This document shows, in pieces, positions 35,401 to 44,400 of a stretch of DNA of 64,000 bases (positions are counted from its first letter, which is position 1; each line of letters starts with the position of its first letter). The position numbers were made by a program, and so were the translations under genes. Source of the stretch: Ichthyophis bannanicus (taxonomy: Eukaryota > Chordata > Amphibia > Gymnophiona > Ichthyophiidae); contig CM066043.1 in the NCBI GenBank assembly GCA_033557465.1, forward strand, positions 79,142,662 to 79,206,661, read 5' to 3'. The notes below the pieces were generated by a model. It saw nothing but the letters and a program-made list of their open reading frames with translations. It did not search any database and was not told where the DNA came from.

Positions 35401-38400
35401 CAGCGTGCGCGGTTGAAGCCTTGGCGGCCTGCGTTTCGGTGGGGACACTGTGGTGGCGAATGTCCTTAGCGGGGTCCGAGTGTTTGCCGGAGGAGTGAGA
35501 TTGCATCAGGCGTTGTGCGCGCCGCGTGTGCTCAGATGCGGTCAGCCCATATTGGACCTCATGGCGACCTGTCAGTCTGCGGCGACGGGTCGATGTTTAG
35601 CAGAGGACATATGAGGCTACTGGATAGCGTCGACGCATTGGTACGGGGCCGTGGCCCGGTCCATTCTATGCCTTTCAGAGGTCATAGTGAAAATGGCCGA
35701 CTGGGTCTGGTTGCTAAGATGTGTGCTCTTCATTAGTCAGTGGGGACCATTACCAGTGTATTCTGCAACATTTGCGTGAGCTTGCATAATCTTTACTTGC
35801 AACCAATCAAAATAACTGTCCAAAACCAGTTGATGCAGTCACTACTTGAATTTGCCTCGCTTGACAGTAAAAAAAAAAAAAAAAGACATATTTATTTTAT
35901 ACCGATAGGTCACTCACAGCATATTTGGCGATTCCTCGTCCTGGTGTTAATCATGCAGATAATTTCTGCTCTAGTTGTGGTGATGTGACTTTTACATCAC
36001 AAAAATGGCATATGACTGTGGCGGTTCAGAAAGCCTACAATTTATATTTTGGCTGCAGAATAAAAGATCAGGATAAAAGCTAGGTGCCACACATATGCTG
36101 CAATACATGTGTAGCAGATCTCAGGCTGTGGATGGATGGGAAAAGACCATCAAAGTCTTTTGCGGTTCCAATGATCTGGAGAGGGCCCATGGATCATGTC
36201 GGCGATTGCTACTTCTGCATGGTTAATCCAATTCCGGAGGGCATATCCAGGTGATGTAAGCAGTTGGCCTACTGGCATTGCGTCGTGGGCATGGCTACCA
36301 GAGTCTCCTTTCTTTTTTGTCACACCATGTAAGACTCCACATCTTCTGAAACAACGCTGGACTCTGGGGCTCTTGACACCCTCTTATATGCCCTTGGTGG
36401 ATCACGCTTGGTTTATTGCAACTCATTGCTTAGCTGCATTCCACATTCTCAATTAAAAAGACTCCAACTGGTCCAGGACATAGCTGTAGAGCTACTTTGT
36501 GTTGCAAAGAATAAAGCCCTTAAGAGGTGTGACAAATAGGGTGTTTGACGCTGGTGGTTTTTTCATTTCCCTCATTTTGCTTCCCACCTCTGTCTGGATG
36601 GACCTCGGTTCCGTTCTCCCTCGTGGAATCCGGCTGTGCCTGTTTAGTTGTCGGTTTGGGACTTACGCAAGAACACTTTGCTTGTAACCTGCGTTCCTTG
36701 GACCTTAGGTGAGGTTCTGTCGCTTTCTGGGAGGTCTCTTCGCTGCCTGTCCCTCCGTGGAGGCGGGTTCTGCGGGAGAGAGCAGCGGTTGCTAACACTT
36801 GACACCCTGGTGGGGTCGAGAGCCAAGGGGGTGCTCAAGCGGATTTTTCAGGCGGAGCTCCGGTAGCCTTCTCAGTAGGTCTGTTTCTAGGGCGTTCAGT
36901 GTGTTTGCGATGGCGAGTTTGTCTTTCTGAAGCACTAGCGCTGCTTGGGGCAGAGTTCTGTGCTGTTTTCACCACTGAAGAGGATCCAAGTGGGCTCTCG
37001 GTCGTGTCTTCCTGGTTGGCTTACCGCCTGTTGACGTGAGGAGCGGGCTGGGGTCGGTGCCTGCTCTGTTCGTTTAGGGGCCGAGCCGACTGGATAGGTC
37101 CCTCCCAATGATTACTGCTCTGGTACATCCCAGTGGTGGAGGACTGAACTGTAGGACCGATAAGGAAATGGAAATTACACTTACCTGGTAATTGATGTTC
37201 CTTGAGGGAGTACAGTTCAGTCCTCATTCCCGCCCGGGGATGGATGTTTCAGACGCGAGGCATCAGTTCGAGTATGCTTTCGGATCCTAGAGTCGGCAAC
37301 GGGCTCTGATTGGCAGGTAATCGCGAGAGCAACCTTTTCTGCCTATACTCTTCCTTAGTTCTCCTTCCTTCTAGCTCTCTGTCTTCCGCTGTTTGGTGCG
37401 CAGGGGGACAGGGGCACGGAGGAGGGTGTTTTCGGCCTTTCTTTTTGGGGCCCTGTGATTTTAAAGTTGAAGTTTTGAGCATAGCTTTGTATTTAGTACT
37501 TTAACTGGTTGTTTGTTTGCTCCTTTGAGTCTGCTTTGACAGTAGGTCACTGGGGGATCATGGGAGAAGACCAGCAGGATATACCCGGTGATGTCACAAG
37601 TTTGACTTGTCCAGTCTCCATGTTGCAGGAGGAGGTGCACTACCCAGTGGTGGAGGACTGAACTGTATTCCCTCAAGGAACATCAATTACCAGGTAAGTG
37701 TAATTTCCATTTAACAGGCATCTACAATAACCGCGTAAATGCCTTTTGACTATCGAGCCCATAATATCCATATAGTCTGCTCACTTATTTGTTGATACAG
37801 TGCTGAACACGCCCATTGATCTCTGGCTTTTCCCCTCACTTTCTTCACAATCGGGTTCCCTCTGTTCCTATCTCAGGCTTTCTTGAAACCAGTATAGATG
37901 TGATGGCTATGAGAACCCCTCCCCCCCCTTTTATTTTTCTTCCAGAAATATTTTGAGCAAGATTTGATCCTGATTAAGATTTAAAATACCAATTTGTTTA
38001 TGGGTATTACATTTTCCTGTAATTTCAGGCACCCCACCGATTTTGATTTGTTTAAAAAGTATCTTAGTGAGACTCTCTTGATTCCGAAAGAGCTGATTCC
38101 AACAATTTCGAGAGCATGTATTTACCTCGGGGGAATGATGGAGCCAGGACATAAATATGATATGGATGTGCTTAGTGTTCAGATATTTTGAATTAACCTA
38201 GTCCTGTAGCTTTAAAAGTATCTACTTTATTGGTAACGTGCATTAAGTAGCCAGTCTCTGTCCACTACTAAACTTTATTATAAGAAGTGTTCACAGCTCT
38301 TTTATGGAGTCAGTTTCCATGTTCCCAGATATATCCTGGGAAACTCAAAAATGGCGAAACCAGTTTCTTCTCTTAAGACCTGGCATTCTGCAGCTGGGAG

Positions 38401-41400
38401 CCAATTATTTCCATTTTGTGTGTAAATACCTAGTTGTTTAGCGCTCAAAAGATTTCTATTTTTTCAACCTGTTGATTTGTTGGCATTTATTAGTGCCAGG
38501 TTGCCGGTATCCACTGCCCCCACTGATGGTGCTGGGGTTATCTGACCATATGTAAATCGTATGAATGCGTCAATCCCTCTAGAACCATCTTGATTGCTTT
38601 TGTATATTTTCCTAATTTCGCAGCTGGGAAGTTCCTCCTCTTTGTTTCATGCTCCTTTTTTGTGAACTACAGGTATTAGCATCAGACATTTGCTCATTTT
38701 AGGGTTTTATTTTGTGTTTTTTTCCTATGCCATATTTATTTGTTATACCTTTCTGTACAAGCTTGTCTTGATGATAAATTTAAAAATGTCATAAATATAA
38801 AATACTAAAAAAACCCAAACTGGTATTTTTTATCCATTTTTTATCTACAATTATCCTAAGTTTTTGAATTGAAAAAGGAGGATTAATATTTTTAGTCCTG
38901 AGTTCTTTATTTGGCATGTAATAATCGGTGTCTTGTTTTAAAGGTCATTTTATACAAAGGGAAGAGGTGTATGTATGTTTGAGATTTTTTTTATTTTTTT
39001 TTCCTCTATCCCTATCCCAGAATTCCTTTAAAAACTAAGCATAATGTTCTTGAAAGATGTGATTTTTAATATTGTGCTATTGTTCACCTTCTCAGGTAAT
39101 CAAGTCCGAGACACAGGAGGACTCCACACGGGCCAGGACCCAGGCAGGCAGCACGAGAAGAGGAAACAAACAGAAAGACAAGCTGGGCAGGAAGAGGTCT
39201 AGAGAGTCTGAGATCAAAGCTGAGAAAAATGCTAAAGAAAACGGCGAGAAACAAGTAAACCTCAAAACTAGAAAGAAAAAGCTCCCATCTCAAGACCTTC
39301 CTGAAAATAATCCTCCAACCACAAAGAGGAAAGGGCGGCTAGGGCAGAGAGTAAAGAGTCCATCAGTGAGCCTGGATTCCTCCAGAAAGAATCCTCCAGC
39401 CACAAAGAGGAAAGGGCGGCAAACAAGGAGGGCGATGGATATTTCTTCCCTGATCCAGGATTCCTCTGAAAATCCTCCGGCAACAGGAAGGATGACTCGG
39501 ACAAGCATTTTGAAAGGGGCAGGTAAGCAATCGGTCAGCCTGTTCTCCCCTTGCTGGTGGCAGAGATCAAATCTTTTAAGGATTAAAACGCTCCTCCTAA
39601 AAAAAAAAAAAAGGCTGCAGTCTGCACCATGTATATTGAGATTAGGCTTAGTTTGTAGGGCAGGGATTTCTGTTCAACTTAACTGACCTTGAAATGTAAA
39701 GGTTAACTTGTCTGACTGGAACAGGGAAGGGGGCAGGAACATTGCAAGAGACGGGCAAGATGGACACCCACCTGGGCAGAAAACATAATGATAGCAACAT
39801 CCAGTCCATTGGGAGAGGTGTGCAGCCATCCTCCGCGGTGGCCTGTCTGAATCATTGAAAGTTCCTTTCTTGCCCTCCCCTACCACCCGATGAAAGCAGT
39901 ATTGCCATTAGAGAGAGACCTGGGAAAGGCTACACAAAAAAAGGAAATTCTATATGCTTATCACTTCTGTTTTGGGATATGACTTGATTTATCTGCCTTT
40001 TGAGGGTACAACAAAGCAGGATATAATTAAATGAAAGGCAATTCAAAGTAATAATTTAAAACACATAAGCATAAAAATATTAAAATGAGAAGAAAATTAA
40101 GAGCAGGGTAGAGTAACTGTAGTCAGTCATTTCTCCAAAGTATCACCAAAAGCCAATTCAGATTACTGGGTTGTCAATCCTTTTTTAAATCTTTGTAGAG
40201 AATTTTCTAACCTAAGGCACTAGGGGCGAGCATTCCACAAGATGGGTGGCAAGCCAAAACAGGCTGAGTTCACAGGTCAGATATGAGATGATCTGTCAAA
40301 GTGGTAATAAGGCTCGTAATATTCAAGCTGGAATGTATGGAACCTGCGAGTTCAAAAGCTAATCGGGAGCAGCACTAGATGATTAGAGACATTTAAATAC
40401 ATCTGCTATAAATGCACAGGAAGTGGCCCTCTTCTGTTTGAAAGCAAGCTGTGCAAAGTGGGGTCATAAGATAACAGTGCGAGGAATGATACGTTTATGG
40501 AAAAGGTGAGGGATGTGTGGAACAGCCTTCCAGTGGAGGCGAAGATGAGAAAAGCCTTGGACAAATGCAGAGACCCTCTGAGGGAGAGGATAGAATTGTA
40601 AAATTTAATAGATCTTCTTAATGGTAGGCAGATTGGATATCTGCCGGTTTTTTTTGGTATGTTTAAAAGCAAGCAACGGCATTTTAAATTTAATATGATA
40701 TGATACAGCAAACCAGTGTTCTGTAATTTTAATAGGGTAACATGATCAAATTTTGGGGTTTTTATGAAGCAAACGGATGGCTATATTCTGTAAGAGATGC
40801 AGCCATGTTATCTGTGTACAGCTAAGACCACTATATAACGAATTGTAGTAGTCTACATGAGAGAGAATTACCGCATGAATTAATGTACTGTACATAAGAT
40901 CTTAGTATCGATCAATGATCAGAGATGATTAATTTTATGTAGAGTGAAATAGCAAGTACATATAACTGAAGAAATCTAGATATCAAAACTTAATTCTGAG
41001 TCAAAATAGCATTTTGAAGTGTTGCGAGAATATCCAGACGGCTTAGGAATAAGGGTTGGTGATTCTCTGTTGCCCGTAATCTACATTATGGAGGAGTGGC
41101 CTCATAGCTAGAGAGCCCAGGGTTCAGATTAATGCTTGTGGCATTGGGCAAGTTGCTTTACCCTCCATTGTCTAAGATATAAACTTAGAGGCCCTTGCGG
41201 AAAACCTTAGCACAGCATTTTTCTGGTGCTTTTCCTATGCTAGGTTTGCTCTCCAATGCAGAAAGCAGTTACACGCCTGTAGCAGGTGTTCTCCGGGAAC
41301 AGCAGAAATTGGTCCTGACATATGGGTGACATCTGCACCAACAGAGCCTGCATGGTATCCACTCCCTGGCTTTCATAGAAAGCCTTTGGGAGTTCTATCA

Positions 41401-44400
41401 TGCATGCGTGGTCACTTTCCCACCCAAAGGTGCCATCTTACCTCAGTATGATGACATAGCTTAAAGAAGCATAAAAAGAAAAAACAGCTCCACGGGTAGG
41501 AGAGAGGGTTGTGAGGATTGACTTCTTGCTGTTCCCAGAGAATACCTGCTACAGGTGAGTAACTATGCTTTCTCCAGAAACAAGCAGGAAGTTGGTCCTC
41601 GCATATGGGACTCCCAAGCTATAGGCTACTGAAAAAACCTGTAAAAAGGCCACAGATAACAAAAAAAATCAAATCGTGAATGCCAGCGCAAATTGGCCCC
41701 AAGACCTCCGCCACAATCCAAGCATCAACCAGGAAAGCATTTTCCGGTAGCCTGAACTTACAGAAGGGTTGGAGGGAAGGAAGCTGCATCAGTCCTCAAA
41801 CGTTGATGGAGTACCACCTGGCCAAAGGCGCTGTCATGCTATGAGTCTGCCTCCAGGCAGTAATGCTTGTGAAGGTATGGACCAAGGACCAGGTGGCTGC
41901 CTGGCAGATCTCTGGCAAGGAGATGGAGTGCACGTTAGCCACAGAGGCTGCCATCGCTTGAACATTGTGAGCAGTGACATGCCACTCCAGGGAGAGACCA
42001 GCCTATGCATAGGTGAAGGACATGCAGTCCACCACCCAGGTGGACAGGGTGCGCTTTGAGACTGTGACCCCAAGCCTGTTGGAGTCAAAGGAGATGAAGA
42101 ACCGCAAGGAGCGGCAGTGGGCTTTTGTCCACTTGAGAGAGAAGGCTTAATGCCCTCTTACAGTGCAGAGTGTGGAGTACTATCTCCGCCTGATTTGTAT
42201 GAGGTCAGGGAAAAAAGGTAGGAAGGACCACCTCTTGGTTCAGATGAAAAGGGAAACCACCTTAGGTAGGAACCAGGGATGTGTACACAAGACCACCCTA
42301 TTCATGTGTAACCTGGTGTAGGGAGTGTCTGCATCTCACTGACCCTGCGGGTAGAGGTGAGCTCCACCAGGAAGGGTGGAACCATAAGCTTATCCAGAAC
42401 CATATTCAGGTCCCAGGCAGTCACCACGGGACAAATGGGAGGCCGTGTGAGCAAGAGACCCCGCATAAAATGGGCTACGAGCAGATGGAAGGACAGGAGC
42501 TGCCTGTCCACCAAATGCTGGTGTGCTGCCAGCACACCCTTGCTGAGTTCGGTTTCAAGACAGCTCAGTTTTGAGTCATCTGTCGTGAGCGCCACCTGAG
42601 GGGAAGGAGACTGAAAAGGCATCCCTGCCAGAAGATGCCGGGGCTCCTGCCACCAGCTGAGGGGACATCACCAGTGCTGGGATTACGCGGACTCTGTCAT
42701 GGAGGCGGCCCATCGCCTGGGCCCATTGGGAGTGGAGGTTCCACTGAGCCATATGCATGCAGAGGTGAATGTCTGGCATGATGTGCCAGGTTGAGTTCAT
42801 GTGTCCCAGAAGGCACAGCATCAGGCAGTCCAGGGCCATCTAGCGATTCTGAAGGTGCTGAGCTCAATCTACGGGAAGAAAGGCCTTGACCTGGACCATG
42901 TCCAGGAGGGCCCGTATGAGCTCCTAATGCTGAGCAGGCTGCAAATGGGACTTGGGAAAGATGACAAACCCCAAGTGCTCCAGGATGAGGATGATGCAGC
43001 ATCCCACCCAAAGGACCTCGTCGGCAGAACCACCCCTTATGAGCCAGTCACCAAGGTTGGGGAACACAAACACTCCCTGGAGGCACAGGTGAGTGGCGAC
43101 CATCGTCAAGCACTTTGTGAATACCCAGGAGGTGGATGCCAGCCCAAATGGCAGAACACAGTACTGGTAGTGTTGTCCTCCGATGACGACGAAGCAGAGG
43201 TACTGCCAGTGCAAGGGCTGGAGCAGGATGTGGGTATAAGCATCTTTGAGATCCAAGGAGTATAGCCAATCTCCCTGTTTGGAGGTAGGCAGCAGTGTTC
43301 CAAGGGAAACCATTTTGAACTTCTCATTCACCAAGAACCGATTTTGAGATCCTGCAGATTCAAGATGGGCCGAAACCCTCCTGTTCTTTTTGGAACCAGG
43401 AAGTAGCTAGAGTAGAACCCAGTTCCTCACTGAACAGAAGGGACTGGCTCCATCGCCTTGTCTGCTAGCAGGCCCACAAGTTTTTGCTGCAGAAGCCCCC
43501 GGTGAAGAGGGAGTCATAAGAAGTTCCCTGGGGAAGAATGGAGGTGGCGTCTGTTCGAAGTGGAGGAGGTAACCCTCCTTGACCACCTGCAGAGCCAAAG
43601 CGTTGGTGGTGATGCTGGGCCACTGGTGAGCAAAGAAGCCCAGAAGCCCCTGTGTGCTGTAGCTTTTGACCATAGAAGCTATGCCATTGGAGTCAACAGC
43701 TCCCCCCCCCCCTCCAGTTTGCGGCAGAGGTGCTGTATGAGGCTTGGGGCTTTAAGCTTACAAGGACCTTGCCCCTGGCCCTTGGCTTGCTGTCCCTGTT
43801 TGGGAGCTGGATAGGCCAGAAATTGGGGGTATATTCCGTAAGCTTTCCTCTTTTTCGGGCAAAGGCCTTTTTCCCTGAAGCCTTCAGTTGGGAAAGGGTC
43901 TGCAGTCTTCCTGAAGAGCCTTGTTCTGGTCATGAACTCTGACTGTGGCCTTGTCCGTCATGGGCTTGACAAAGACGTTCTCTCCCCGGCACAGGACATC
44001 TACTAACTTGTCCTGAACCCATTGCTCCAGCCCTGAGGACTATAGCCATGCCAAGCACCAGGCACCAATGCTCACTCCAGCCACGGACTTGAAGTCATCA
44101 TAGGCCACATGAGTCATGTATTTGGAACACTCCTTGGCCATCGATACCAATGTCCGGAACCACTGGAGAGGCTCATTAGACAGACCAGCTGAGAATCCAG
44201 CAAGCTCCTTTGCCAGGTCTCTCAAGTACAAGCCCCATGTATATGCCATACCTGGATACAGGCCATGAGCATCAAGCCCTGGTACCACTTCTACCATAGG
44301 CATCCATGGTGAGGGGCACAGAAGAGTGCATCTTCTGGGTCTTGATCCGAGACATGGACAACTCCACCACCATGGAGTTGTGTGGTAGCTTTAGATTCTG

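Larger units (their letters stand above)
31945..37711 (+). mobile_element. DIRS-like interval with inverted terminal repeats
   Basis: The interval is bounded by 120-bp inverted repeats that I read as identical (31959-32078 and 37548-37667). Near the right end it carries an internal block (37108-37230) that is complementary to the right terminus joined to the left terminus. This terminal plus internal complementary arrangement is the hallmark of DIRS1-type tyrosine-recombinase retrotransposons. Inside are GC-rich tracts (32300-32780, 33850-35750, 36540-37450) with no recognisable RT or recombinase. One Arg/Gly/Ser-rich stretch near 34700 (RTSSFAGRFRSLGRGG) is gag-like at best. Older CR1 and L2 scraps also lie within, so the interval may be a non-autonomous element or a composite. 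Confidence 0.65.
31641..37760. mobile_element. MITE-like element split by a DIRS-like insertion
   Basis: The left end, GGGCCCAATATTCA at 31641, and the reverse complement of the right end, GGGCTCGATAGTCA at 37747-37760, are imperfect terminal inverted repeats (11 of 14 positions). Both are bordered by ATA (31638-31640, 37761-37763), a possible 3-bp target duplication. The element body would be 31641-31944 plus 37712-37760, with the DIRS-like interval inserted between. Short repeats and by-eye alignment make this tentative. Confidence 0.4.

Noticed and set aside
31959..37667. Terminal inverted repeats of a cut-and-paste DNA transposon
   Set aside because: The third, junction-like copy at 37108-37230 is not expected for a DNA transposon but is for DIRS; no transposase was seen.
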